Assembly: GCF_035317345.1 (NCBI RefSeq)
Contig: NZ_JAYKTU010000002.1
Reading direction: 5' to 3' (one strand)
Origin: Cellvibrio fontiphilus
GTDB taxonomy: Bacteria > Pseudomonadota > Gammaproteobacteria > Pseudomonadales > Cellvibrionaceae
DNA: 64,000 bases
Under the pieces are notes generated by a model, which searched no databases, was not told where the DNA came from, and worked only from the letters and a program-made list of their open reading frames with translations. Positions 36,333 through 44,716 of this stretch are shown here, piece by piece (position 1 is the first letter of the stretch; each line of letters begins with the position of its first letter). Made by a program: the position numbers and the translations under genes.

Positions 36333-37871
36333 TTAGCCAAGGTTTTTCAGAAAGTCGCTGTGCAGGGCAGCGGCAGTTGCCTCGGCGAGGCGATCAATGG
36401 ACTGCTCGCGTTGCTGGCCAATATCCACACAGGCTTGTTTATCCAAACCAGCCCATGCCAGCAGCCCTGCCAAGCTTTGGGGCTGATCAAAAATACCGTG
36501 CAAATAAGTGCCTAGAATGGCCTTATCTTCGCTGATGGCACCATCGGCGCTAAGCCCACTGGAGCCTTGGAGGTAGGTGGCCGGCTGCAGCAGCGCAGGG
36601 CCATAACTGACACCGCTATGAATTTCATAACCTGCGACAGGCGTTTGTTTGTCCCATAAAAAACCATTGCGACGCTGCAGGATTTTCTGGTCCTTGAGTT
36701 CAGTATGCAGGGCAAGATAACCCAGGCCGATGGAACTGCCGGGCGCCGATTCCAACCCCAGGGGATCGTGAATGGTTTTACCCAACATTTGTAACCCACC
36801 ACAAATGCCAATAAGTTTGCCGCCATAGCGCAAATGTTTTTGTATCTGCTCATCCCAGCCCTGCGCACGAAGAAAATCCAAATCCGCGCGGGTATTTTTG
36901 CTGCCGGGAATAATCACCAGATCGCAGGCGGGAATAGGCTGGTTAGGGCCAACCCAATGAAAGTTAACCTGCGGATGCAAACGCAGCGCATCAAAATCGG
37001 TATGGTTGGAAATGCGCGGCAGCGCAAGTACCGCAATGGTTAATTGCGCATTGACCCTGGGCGCCGATGCAGTGAGTGCATCCTCGGCATCCAAATATAA
37101 ACCCTGAAGATAAGGGATTACCCCGAGCACCGGTTTACCAGTTTTTTGCTCCAGCCAATCCAGACCAGACTGTAATAAGTTGATATCACCGCGAAAGCGA
37201 TTGATTACAAAACCTATTACCCGCGCGCGCTCGGATTCACTCAACAACTCCAGTGTGCCCACCAAATGCGCAAATACACCGCCGCGATCAATATCCGCAA
37301 TTAAAATCACCGGGCAGTCCACCGCTTCGGCAAATCCCATATTGGCAATATCGCGGTCACGCAAATTAATTTCCGCCGGGCTGCCAGCGCCTTCCACCAG
37401 GATCACATCATATTGCTGCTGCAAACGCGTATAGGAATCCAATACAAAACCCATCGCCTCGGTTTTGTAATCGTGATAAACCGCTGCTTCCATATCGGTG
37501 ACTGCTTTTCCCTGCACTATTATTTGCGCACGGGTATCACTGGTGGGTTTAATTAAAATCGGATTCATATCCGTATGCGGCTCAAGCCCAGCCGCCTGTG
37601 CTTGCAGCGCTTGCGCGCGGCCAATTTCGCCACCATCAATGGTGACAGCGGAATTGAGAGCCATATTTTGTGGTTTAAACGGCACAACCGACACGCCGCG
37701 ATTTTTTAGAATCCGGCACAGCGCGGCAACCAATGTGGTTTTACCCGCATCGGAGGTGGTGCCTTGCACCATTAAGGTCTTGGTGCCTTGCACCATTGAG
37801 GCCTTAGCCCCTTGCACCATTAAGGTCTTAGCCCCTTGAATCATCGGGGTTTTCGTAGAGAGGCTTACCAC
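36333..37871 (-). CDS. cobQ: cobyric acid synthase
   Basis: Glutamine-dependent amidotransferase that amidates four carboxylates of adenosyl-cobyrinate diamide. The DRTGG/BioD-like synthetase half has the ATP site GTTSDAGKTT (37-46), and the class I glutaminase half has C357 (LIGICGGLQ) and the TYLHG histidine. The frame is 512 residues, but the family starts at MVQGTTSDAGK, here residue 34 (37772). The 33 extra residues are three 8-residue repeats each beginning with Met, made by a 24-bp tandem repeat. The GTG at 37871 overlaps the cobO stop, so coupling is possible. Several start codons are thus available. Confidence 0.95.
   Translation of the reverse strand: MVSLSTKTPMIQGAKTLMVQGAKASMVQGTKTLMVQGTTSDAGKTTLVAALCRILKNRGVSVVPFKPQNMALNSAVTIDGGEIGRAQALQAQAAGLEPHTDMNPILIKPTSDTRAQIIVQGKAVTDMEAAVYHDYKTEAMGFVLDSYTRLQQQYDVILVEGAGSPAEINLRDRDIANMGFAEAVDCPVILIADIDRGGVFAHLVGTLELLSESERARVIGFVINRFRGDINLLQSGLDWLEQKTGKPVLGVIPYLQGLYLDAEDALTASAPRVNAQLTIAVLALPRISNHTDFDALRLHPQVNFHWVGPNQPIPACDLVIIPGSKNTRADLDFLRAQGWDEQIQKHLRYGGKLIGICGGLQMLGKTIHDPLGLESAPGSSIGLGYLALHTELKDQKILQRRNGFLWDKQTPVAGYEIHSGVSYGPALLQPATYLQGSSGLSADGAISEDKAILGTYLHGIFDQPQSLAGLLAWAGLDKQACVDIGQQREQSIDRLAEATAAALHSDFLKNLG
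37773..37844 (-). repeat. three 24-bp tandem repeats at the cobQ start
   Basis: Units 37844-37821, 37820-37797 and 37796-37773 (minus strand) each begin with ATG and match the first bases of the native cobQ start at 37772. One unit carries AAGG five bases before the next ATG. Confidence 0.9.
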
Positions 37872-38521
37872 TCAATACCCTTCTGTGCTTTTACGCCGGC
37901 GTTAAAGGCGTGTTTGATGGCTTTGACTTCGCTAAAAGTATCAGCCAAGTCTTCCAGATATTTTTTAGCACCGCGCCCAGTGATGATTACGTTTTGGTTG
38001 CGCGGGCGATTTTGAATTGCGGTAATGACTTTATCTTTATCCAGATATTTGTAGTTAAGCATGTAGGTGAGTTCATCCAGCAATACCAAATGAATCTCCG
38101 GGTCGCGAAATACATGTTCGCACTCTTCCCAGACTTTTTCCGCTGCTGCTTTATCTTGCTCGGCATTTTGGGTTTCCCAGGTAAAACCTGTGCCCATCAC
38201 AAAATATTCCAACTGCGGACTGGCACCGCGAAAAATACTTTCGGTTAAAAAGTTTTTTTCACCGCACTCCCAAGTGCCTTTGATAAATTGCACTATGGCG
38301 ACTTTGTAGCCGTGCCCCAAACAGCGCAGCGCCGTACCAAAACCGGAGGAACTTTTACCTTTACCGTCACCGGTTAATACAATGACCACTCCGCGTTCTT
38401 CATCGGCACGGGCGATAGCAGCATCGACAATTTCTTTGCGCTGCTGCATGCGCTCCTGGTGGCGCTTGGCTTTGTCGTCATTTAGGCTGGAATCATTGTG
38501 CTGACTGTTTGCGTCACTCAT
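37865..38521 (-). CDS. cobO: corrinoid (cob(I)yrinic acid a,c-diamide) adenosyltransferase
   Basis: A 218-residue CobA/CobO/BtuR-type ATP:corrinoid adenosyltransferase. The P loop is VLTGDGKGKSSSGFG near residue 50, and VLLDELTYMLNYKYL and ITGRGAK follow as in the family. It installs the adenosyl upper ligand, the step before CobQ acts. A GTG four codons earlier (38533) is possible. The stop overlaps the GTG of the cobQ frame. It lies downstream of the BtuB-like gene and the cobalamin riboswitch on the same strand, so the three genes are probably one cobalamin-repressed unit. Confidence 0.95.
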   Translation of the reverse strand: MSDANSQHNDSSLNDDKAKRHQERMQQRKEIVDAAIARADEERGVVIVLTGDGKGKSSSGFGTALRCLGHGYKVAIVQFIKGTWECGEKNFLTESIFRGASPQLEYFVMGTGFTWETQNAEQDKAAAEKVWEECEHVFRDPEIHLVLLDELTYMLNYKYLDKDKVITAIQNRPRNQNVIITGRGAKKYLEDLADTFSEVKAIKHAFNAGVKAQKGIEW

Positions 38522-38554
38522 GGAAATTACCACCGGTTTAATCAGAATATGAAA

Positions 38555-38581
38555 ATGCCCCTAAACAAAGTTCGGGGGCAT
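38555..38581 (-). terminator. hairpin between BtuB-like gene and cobO
   Basis: On the minus strand ATGCCCC/GGGGCAT with a 13-base loop and a weak TTTTC tail. It may reduce transcription into cobO-cobQ without stopping it. Confidence 0.5.
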
Positions 38582-38611
38582 AAAATTAACAATTACGCAG
38601 TTTAATTGCCA

Positions 38612-40540
38612 TTAAAAACGATAGGTAATGCTAGCTTCGTAATTGCGCTCGGGTTGCGGGTATTGGCCCCAACTTGCCTGCAAACCGGCATAGCGTTCAT
38701 TGGTCAGGTTTTTAATACGCCCGGCGAATTCCAGTTGTTTATATTCCCAAATCACATTCAGGTTAAACAATTGCAGAGCACTGACTTTTTCCATCGCGTT
38801 GGCCTCATCGTCATTTAAATAACGCGAACCCAAGTAAACAGATTCCAAATTTACAATCACCGACTGCACTGGCTGGAAATTAACAGCGAGACTAAAGGTG
38901 TTTTCACTTACATAGGGAATAGCATTACCTTTATTAACACCCTCACTTAACTCTGCATCGGTATAGGTGTAATTTCCACGCAAACCAATTTCATCGCTCA
39001 GCTGTAACTGCCCTTCAAAAATGAACCCTTGGCGCTCGGAATCAGGCAGGTTTATGTTTTTATAAACAAAACTGTCAAAGGTGATTTCATCATTCAAGGC
39101 CATATGGTAAAGCGAGTAAGTCACACTGGCTTTTTCGCCCGCCCATGCAGCACCGGCCTCGTAGGATTGACTGGTTTGCACCTCCAAAAATTCAACACCG
39201 GGTAACACCGCACCATTTTCATCAGCATTGGCGAAACGGAAACCATCTGCATAGCGAGCAAAGAGCCTCCACTGGGGATCAATTTGGTAATTCAAACCCA
39301 ATTCACTCGCGTTGACTTTATCGTCATGGGCAGTGCCAGATGCAAAGTTTTTATCATCCACTGTGCTGTGACGCACCCCCGTAGAAACGTTGAGTTTCTG
39401 TGTAATCGGGTACACCAACTGCGCATAGACACCCTCTATTTTTTGCGTAATGTTGGTGAAACCATCTTTGGTGGCGTAATCTGCGTCGGTTTGGTCATAA
39501 CCCAGCGTAATCACCGCTGTGCCATTGCGGGTGGCGATATTACCGACAACACGTGGCGTAATATTTTTTACCCGCAAATTACTGTCAGAGCGCCAAGGCG
39601 AATAACCATCTGCCAAATAATAATCATCGTAAAAAGCAATGCTGTCTTCATCGCGGTCAGCATATTCCGCCAGGAACTGCCAAGCATCAGTAATATCTAC
39701 ACCAGTACCCACTCGAATCAAATCGGTTTGTTGATCACCGAAATTATTAGGCGAATAGGTAATGCGCGGATCAATAGCTGCTTGTGAATTACTAATCGCA
39801 CCAGGCAAGCGCAGCTCATCATCAATCGCCTGCCCTTCCACAAACACAAAACCTTTTGCAAAATCGTAACGCACATTTCCTAATACATTTTCGTAAGCAT
39901 TTTGGTTGTTATCGCGGTAGTTGTCCGCGTTGCGTTTTTGCGCGGAGACGCTGTAACTCAAACCGTTTGCAAAACCTTGGCGAATACTGGCGGTGTAGTC
40001 TTCCAAATTATCGGTGCCACTGGTGGCGCTAATGGTGCCGTCGGTTTCGCCAGCTGCTGCGCGTTTGGTGATGATGTTAATGACACCGCCGACTGCCTGA
40101 TCGCCATAGAGCACACCCGCGCTACCCTGCACAATTTCAATGCGCTCTACATCTTTTAACGAGACAGTGTTTAATGCCGGTGCTGCGAGGCTGGGGTTAT
40201 TGAGTTTGCGGCCATCCACCAATACCAATACGTTGTTAGCGCCCGACAAACCGCGCATAGAGGCAGTCACATTGCGTGCGCCGCTACCATCTGAATCAGT
40301 GAGTTGAATACCCGCTTGGGTACGCAATACCTCCGACAATAATTTTGCGCCGCTCACGCGAATTTCTTCTTCACTGATCACTTTAATTTGCGTAGCGACT
40401 GGCATGGTGGCAGTTTCACTGCGGGTTGCACTCACATACACAGTATCGAGTTGTTTTTCGGCAGCGATGGATACCGGCGCAATAATAGACATAACAGCAG
40501 CACTCAAGCCGCTCAGTAAAACTGGAGATTTGGTAGACAT
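38612..40540 (-). CDS. btuB: TonB-dependent outer-membrane receptor, BtuB-like (cobalamin)
   Basis: A 642-residue outer-membrane protein: signal peptide ending SIAAEK, TonB box-like DTVYVSATRSE, plug domain (VLVLVDGRKLNN, IEIVQGSAGVLYG, GGVINIITK) and 22-strand barrel ending in Y-R-F. General sequence fits the BtuB branch, and the cobalamin riboswitch in its leader plus cobO-cobQ downstream make a corrinoid substrate very likely. ATG at 40540 has GAGG upstream; the longer frame to 40666 runs through the riboswitch and is not the start. Confidence 0.88.
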   Translation of the reverse strand: MSTKSPVLLSGLSAAVMSIIAPVSIAAEKQLDTVYVSATRSETATMPVATQIKVISEEEIRVSGAKLLSEVLRTQAGIQLTDSDGSGARNVTASMRGLSGANNVLVLVDGRKLNNPSLAAPALNTVSLKDVERIEIVQGSAGVLYGDQAVGGVINIITKRAAAGETDGTISATSGTDNLEDYTASIRQGFANGLSYSVSAQKRNADNYRDNNQNAYENVLGNVRYDFAKGFVFVEGQAIDDELRLPGAISNSQAAIDPRITYSPNNFGDQQTDLIRVGTGVDITDAWQFLAEYADRDEDSIAFYDDYYLADGYSPWRSDSNLRVKNITPRVVGNIATRNGTAVITLGYDQTDADYATKDGFTNITQKIEGVYAQLVYPITQKLNVSTGVRHSTVDDKNFASGTAHDDKVNASELGLNYQIDPQWRLFARYADGFRFANADENGAVLPGVEFLEVQTSQSYEAGAAWAGEKASVTYSLYHMALNDEITFDSFVYKNINLPDSERQGFIFEGQLQLSDEIGLRGNYTYTDAELSEGVNKGNAIPYVSENTFSLAVNFQPVQSVIVNLESVYLGSRYLNDDEANAMEKVSALQLFNLNVIWEYKQLEFAGRIKNLTNERYAGLQASWGQYPQPERNYEASITYRF

Positions 40541-40574
40541 GAGATTCCTCAATCCAAAAGGGATGAGGGAGGGA

Positions 40575-40660
40575 AAGCGGAAAATAGCGGTGCGGGGGCA
40601 AACGCCCAACACACATAGATTTCCACCGATGTTGCCCTCCGCGACATCGTGAATAACATG
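40575..40660 (-). other. riboswitch-like remnant downstream of the intact cobalamin riboswitch
   Basis: On the minus strand the order GGAGGGCAACATCGGTGGAA, ATC, then TGCCCCCGCACCGCTA about 20 bases later mirrors the GGGAA..CGGTG..AATCC..TGCCCCCGCAAC core of a cobalamin aptamer. The matching 3' core is not found. It may be a decayed aptamer or part of the expression platform. Confidence 0.45.
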
Positions 40661-40664
40661 GAGC

Positions 40665-40840
40665 AAATGCTCCGGCTTGAGGCTGGTATCGGACTCATGC
40701 GCGCTGCAGTGATACAGCGCGCATTTACCGTTGCGGGGGCAGTGTCGGAATTGCCTGGCTCACACCAAACGCACCGACTTCCCATTCACTCTGATCCTGG
40801 CTGGCTCCGGTTATAGAGCCGTCACCCATCAGACACCTCG
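40665..40840 (-). ncRNA. cobalamin riboswitch
   Basis: On the minus strand: GTGAATGGGAAGTCGGTG at about 40772-40789, ATTCCGACACTGCCCCCGCAACGGTA at about 40726-40751 (core TGCCCCCGCAACGGT), a GCGCGC-stemmed P6-like hairpin, and GAGTCCGATACCAGCCTC at 40679-40696. These are the conserved core blocks of the cobalamin (B12) riboswitch in correct order and spacing. It sits in the leader of the BtuB-like gene. There is no clear terminator before the start codon, so control is probably at translation initiation. Outer limits are approximate. Confidence 0.9.
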
Positions 40841-40865
40841 GGCGCGCAAGTTACGGGGGCAATGT
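40820..40865 (-). other. riboswitch-like remnant upstream of the intact cobalamin riboswitch
   Basis: On the minus strand TTGCCCCCGTAACTTGCGCGC then GAGGTGTCTGATGGG resembles, with decay, the TGCCCCCGCAAC..TGCGCGC..GAGTCCGATACC part of the intact aptamer 120 bases downstream. The 5' half would lie inside the siderophore synthetase gene and is absent. Confidence 0.35.
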
Positions 40866-40872
40866 GGACAAG

Positions 40873-43497
40873 TCAAGTGCTCAGTAATGGCTCGGCCGGG
40901 CTGGAAACTGCGGGGACAAAGGCTGCCAGCGGGTTTTGCAGCTCACCAGCAAATTGCAGACTGTGGGAGAAGTCCATTAAGTCGCTGATCATTTGCTGGT
41001 TGTTGACCAGTTGCAAACGGTTGAGGCACGAGTGGGCAAAACGCGGAGCAAAAAAATCGTACTGTGCAAACTTGGCTTTAAGGTCGGGGTGCTGTGCTTG
41101 ATAGCAATGAATATTCTCGCCCACCAACTGCCAGAAATTAGCTGAAGAGAATTCCATATGTTCTTCCAGAAGTTGCGCCAGATAGCGAAAGAAACCATCA
41201 AATACATCAATAAAAATAGACAGGACCTTCATCTCCTCTGGCACCCTTACCTGCACCCGGTTTACCAACTCCGGCAATTCCGAAGTGGTATTCATGATTG
41301 CAATTTCTTCGGCAATATCTTTCATGATTGCACGCACCGGCACATTATTATCCAGCACAAGAATGATATTTTCGCCGTGTGGCATAAACACTAAATCGTG
41401 GGTGTAAAAGCAGTGAACCAGCGGGGTGAGATACGCCTGTAAATAACGTTTAAGCCAGACACTGGTACTTACACCCGAGGACTGGATTAATTCACTAAGC
41501 AGTGAATTACCTTGGGCATCCACATACAAAAGCGCCGCCATAGTCATCAAACGCTCACCATTACCCACATACTGCAAGGGGCTTTCACGCCATAAGCAGG
41601 AAAGCATTTTTTTATAAGCAGTATCGCGCGCTGCAATATTTTCGTAGTAACGATGAATGTATCCCACCGATGCCAGCTCACGTAGCATAGTAAAGCCATT
41701 GCTTTGTAAAAACTCATCACGGCTAATGAGCTGGTAAACCCAATCATTAATAGCCGGCGTACCGCGCATGTAATATGGCGACAAACCACGCATAAAGCCC
41801 ATATTGATAATCGACAGTGACATTTTTATATAGTGGCGCTGTGGCTTATCCAAATTAAACAATGTGCGAATGGATTGCTGTGCTTGATAGCGATCTTTCG
41901 CGTAACCCAAACAAATAATATTCTGATTGGCAATTTCGGCTGCAAAAATGCTGCTTATTTTGTTAAACCACTGCCATGGATGAACCGGCATAAACACATA
42001 ATCGGCGTGGGTTTTTCCCAGTTGTGTCAAGCGCTGTTCAAATTGGGAGAGGATTGCTTCATCAAGTTCGGAAGTAATTAAACTGGTGTAATCCAGCTCG
42101 GCGGAACAGGCGAAATGGGCCTGATGTTTATGCGCGGCAATCCATACGGGTTTGAACGAATAGTTCGCTTCAGGGCTGTAGGTGCGAAAATCTTTTGCAT
42201 CAAACCCCACACGACCATTATTGGCCACAAATGCCGGATGCCCTTCCATCATCGCCGCTTCAATCTGCTGAAACCCAGCGGTTAATAGTTCTCTGGCACT
42301 GACACCCAACTTGGTATGTTTATAAGCACTGCCATAAAGGGTATTGCTGATCTCCTCCAAATAAATTGGCAACTTATCGGTGGCTATACCCAACTCCTTT
42401 TGAAACTCGTTCATAAATTCCAACGCGTCCAATGCCAGAAAGCGATCAATAATAGGAGAGCTATCAATAACAGGAGAGCTACCAATAAACTGTTTGGTAA
42501 TACTGTTTAATTCTATCCACCAATGGTTCAACGATAGCAAACGCGCCTTAAACCTATACACCAGTTGGTTATGATTTTGCGGTCGCAATTCATAAATAGA
42601 CCAATCACCCTCTCGCTCCAATAATTGAGGTTGCAATAAAGATTCGTGACAGAACTCACTGATCGCCTTACGCACTAATAAGCGATTTACATGAACCCAT
42701 AACTCGGGCTGCAAGTGACTGGTAGCTAACCAGGGCTGATTATCAATTTGCGTGGCAATCGATAAATTCGGTGAGAGTGTAAAACCAGATTCAATAGTAT
42801 TCATAGCAAGTTCCTTTGTGGTAGTCACAGTATGACGGTGAATGGGTGGGTTTAATGGCATGGGCAATACAGGACAAGACTTGGAAAATTGCGCTCTTGT
42901 AGCACTCGCCAAACAAGCGACTTTGTGCGGCAAATAGACGAGCTGATGATATGCAAAACCAGCAAGGCGATTGAGGCGATGTATTTTTTCATTGCGAGCA
43001 TCGGGTTCGACTACCACACGCTGTACTTGCGGCATGGAAAACAAACCGTACATCACACCCATAAATACACTGCGTGAAAAATGACGCACGGGCTGCACAG
43101 CAGGTGCCAATAGAATATGCATACCCAAATCGCCCTGCTGGTGTGTGTAGTAATAACGCAGCAAGTCACGTTGTGGGTCGTACACTTCTACAATAAATGC
43201 CAGCTCGCCGCTATAGAAACCCGCATACACCGCTTCTGCGTTGCACAGTTTTTGATAACAATGGCTGACCTCTTCCAATGAACTTCCCTGCATCCCCCAG
43301 TAGCGGGCATAATCCATGTTTATCCAGCGATGCAGACTGCTTATATCCCGCTCAAGCACAAACGGCTCCAACGAAAAGTGCCCAGCGCAATATTGTTCAT
43401 CATTTTGGAAAGACCATTCAAAATGGAATTCGCGCGCAGGAAATACCTCGGATGACGGCGCAAGCACCGGATTGTTGTGTGAATTTAACTTATTCAT
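40873..43497 (-). CDS. fused siderophore acyltransferase / IucA-IucC (NIS) synthetase
   Basis: An 874-residue two-domain enzyme. Residues about 20-200 are an AlcB/IucB-type GNAT acyltransferase (LHRWINMDYARYWG), which acylates an N-hydroxylated diamine. Residues about 235-870 are an NIS synthetase of the AlcC/DesD type, with GHPAFVANNGRVGFD, MPVHPWQW, IKMSLSI and FMPHGEN motifs, which couples the hydroxamates. Together with the monooxygenase gene this matches the alcaligin/bisucaberin/putrebactin pathway. In most of those clusters the two activities are separate genes. ATG at 43497 overlaps the MFS gene stop (ATGAATAA). An internal ATG at 42803 preceded by AAGGAAC marks the probable old gene border. 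Confidence 0.9.
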   Translation of the reverse strand: MNKLNSHNNPVLAPSSEVFPAREFHFEWSFQNDEQYCAGHFSLEPFVLERDISSLHRWINMDYARYWGMQGSSLEEVSHCYQKLCNAEAVYAGFYSGELAFIVEVYDPQRDLLRYYYTHQQGDLGMHILLAPAVQPVRHFSRSVFMGVMYGLFSMPQVQRVVVEPDARNEKIHRLNRLAGFAYHQLVYLPHKVACLASATRAQFSKSCPVLPMPLNPPIHRHTVTTTKELAMNTIESGFTLSPNLSIATQIDNQPWLATSHLQPELWVHVNRLLVRKAISEFCHESLLQPQLLEREGDWSIYELRPQNHNQLVYRFKARLLSLNHWWIELNSITKQFIGSSPVIDSSPIIDRFLALDALEFMNEFQKELGIATDKLPIYLEEISNTLYGSAYKHTKLGVSARELLTAGFQQIEAAMMEGHPAFVANNGRVGFDAKDFRTYSPEANYSFKPVWIAAHKHQAHFACSAELDYTSLITSELDEAILSQFEQRLTQLGKTHADYVFMPVHPWQWFNKISSIFAAEIANQNIICLGYAKDRYQAQQSIRTLFNLDKPQRHYIKMSLSIINMGFMRGLSPYYMRGTPAINDWVYQLISRDEFLQSNGFTMLRELASVGYIHRYYENIAARDTAYKKMLSCLWRESPLQYVGNGERLMTMAALLYVDAQGNSLLSELIQSSGVSTSVWLKRYLQAYLTPLVHCFYTHDLVFMPHGENIILVLDNNVPVRAIMKDIAEEIAIMNTTSELPELVNRVQVRVPEEMKVLSIFIDVFDGFFRYLAQLLEEHMEFSSANFWQLVGENIHCYQAQHPDLKAKFAQYDFFAPRFAHSCLNRLQLVNNQQMISDLMDFSHSLQFAGELQNPLAAFVPAVSSPAEPLLST

Positions 43498-44716
43498 AGC
43501 GCACCTGTTCCCCTGCCAATGCCTGGCTTTCCGGCTGGCCAACATTCTCCAGCACTACAAAATCCTGCACTTTACGGCGCAACTGCCACAGCAACACAAT
43601 ACAGAGCAAAAAGGCAGCAATCGAAAAATAAAATGGCAAATTCCAGTGTTGCTCCTGTACTAATAATCCCGCCGAATAAAAGGCCACAATGACACCCGCA
43701 TTTTGGAAAACATAAATCAGCCCGAATGCACCGCCATAATCTTGCGGGTCGCTGGCTTGGAACAACAACAAATCCAAGCGCACTACGCCATAAAATAAGG
43801 CCACCCCCAAACACACGCGCCCCGCAATAACCATTAGCTCCTGCTCAATAGTTTGCAGACCGTAGCCCAACACGCCGAACACTAATAAAAACGGAAGCGA
43901 ACCAAGTAGCTGAAGCACTCCTGCTGGTTTGGGTTTGAAACAAAAGAGAATAACCAGTGCAACCATACCGGGAATGGCATAAACCAAACCAGCCACCCAA
44001 TTTGCGCTGATGCTGGAAAAACTTTTCCAATAGCTGACAAAAAAAGGCGATGACAAATAAACACCAAAATAAAATACCAGCACAGCTAACCCTAACCGCG
44101 CCAAAAAATAGCGTGGCACAGGTTGCTTTTGTGGCAACTGATGATCCGTGGCAGCTCGCAAAGGAAAATAATTGAGATACAAATAAACGCAGACTAACAA
44201 CTGGGTAAAATCGCCTGCAGCTATATACCAATAAATAATTTCTGCGCGATGCATTTCCAGCACATAACCGCCTACCAAGGCGCCAAGAATAAATCCCAAA
44301 TGCACAATTACCGATAAAATCCCTATCGTCTGTTCCTGATACTGTGCTGATTCCAAACGCATAATCAGGGGGTAGATCAACAAATAACTGGCTTTACACG
44401 CAAACATGGCAAGGGAAACACACCAGAACAGCGGCAAGCTTTCCACATAAAAACAACTGATTGCCAAGAGGGTAGCGCCACTTTGCCCCAGCAACAGCAG
44501 GTGCACATCATTCAGGCGTTTAGCCAATTGTGCCCACAGCGGAAACGCGAGCGTCACCACAAGGCAGATGCATGCAATATAATTTCCCACATAGTGGCTG
44601 TCGGTGATTGCAAAACGCTCTGCAAAAAATTGCGGATAAAAAGGTAATAAGACAGCATCGCTAATCACAGCAGCGGCCGTCATTAATATCAACAAATGTT
44701 TAACTGCTGGCTTCAT
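43490..44716 (-). CDS. MFS transporter, probable siderophore exporter
   Basis: A 408-residue inner-membrane protein with about twelve hydrophobic segments and MFS-type loops (LWAQLAKRLNDVH between the second and third helix). It overlaps the monooxygenase gene by four bases at its start (ATGA) and the fused synthetase gene by eight bases at its end, so all three are translated together. The context gives the role: export of the finished hydroxamate siderophore, as for the AlcS group. Substrate cannot be told from the sequence alone. Confidence 0.85.
   Translation of the reverse strand: MKPAVKHLLILMTAAAVISDAVLLPFYPQFFAERFAITDSHYVGNYIACICLVVTLAFPLWAQLAKRLNDVHLLLLGQSGATLLAISCFYVESLPLFWCVSLAMFACKASYLLIYPLIMRLESAQYQEQTIGILSVIVHLGFILGALVGGYVLEMHRAEIIYWYIAAGDFTQLLVCVYLYLNYFPLRAATDHQLPQKQPVPRYFLARLGLAVLVFYFGVYLSSPFFVSYWKSFSSISANWVAGLVYAIPGMVALVILFCFKPKPAGVLQLLGSLPFLLVFGVLGYGLQTIEQELMVIAGRVCLGVALFYGVVRLDLLLFQASDPQDYGGAFGLIYVFQNAGVIVAFYSAGLLVQEQHWNLPFYFSIAAFLLCIVLLWQLRRKVQDFVVLENVGQPESQALAGEQVRYE

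Noticed and set aside
40541..40666. 42 extra N-terminal codons on the BtuB-like receptor
   Set aside because: They run through the riboswitch leader, and ATG at 40540 begins a normal signal peptide with a ribosome site.
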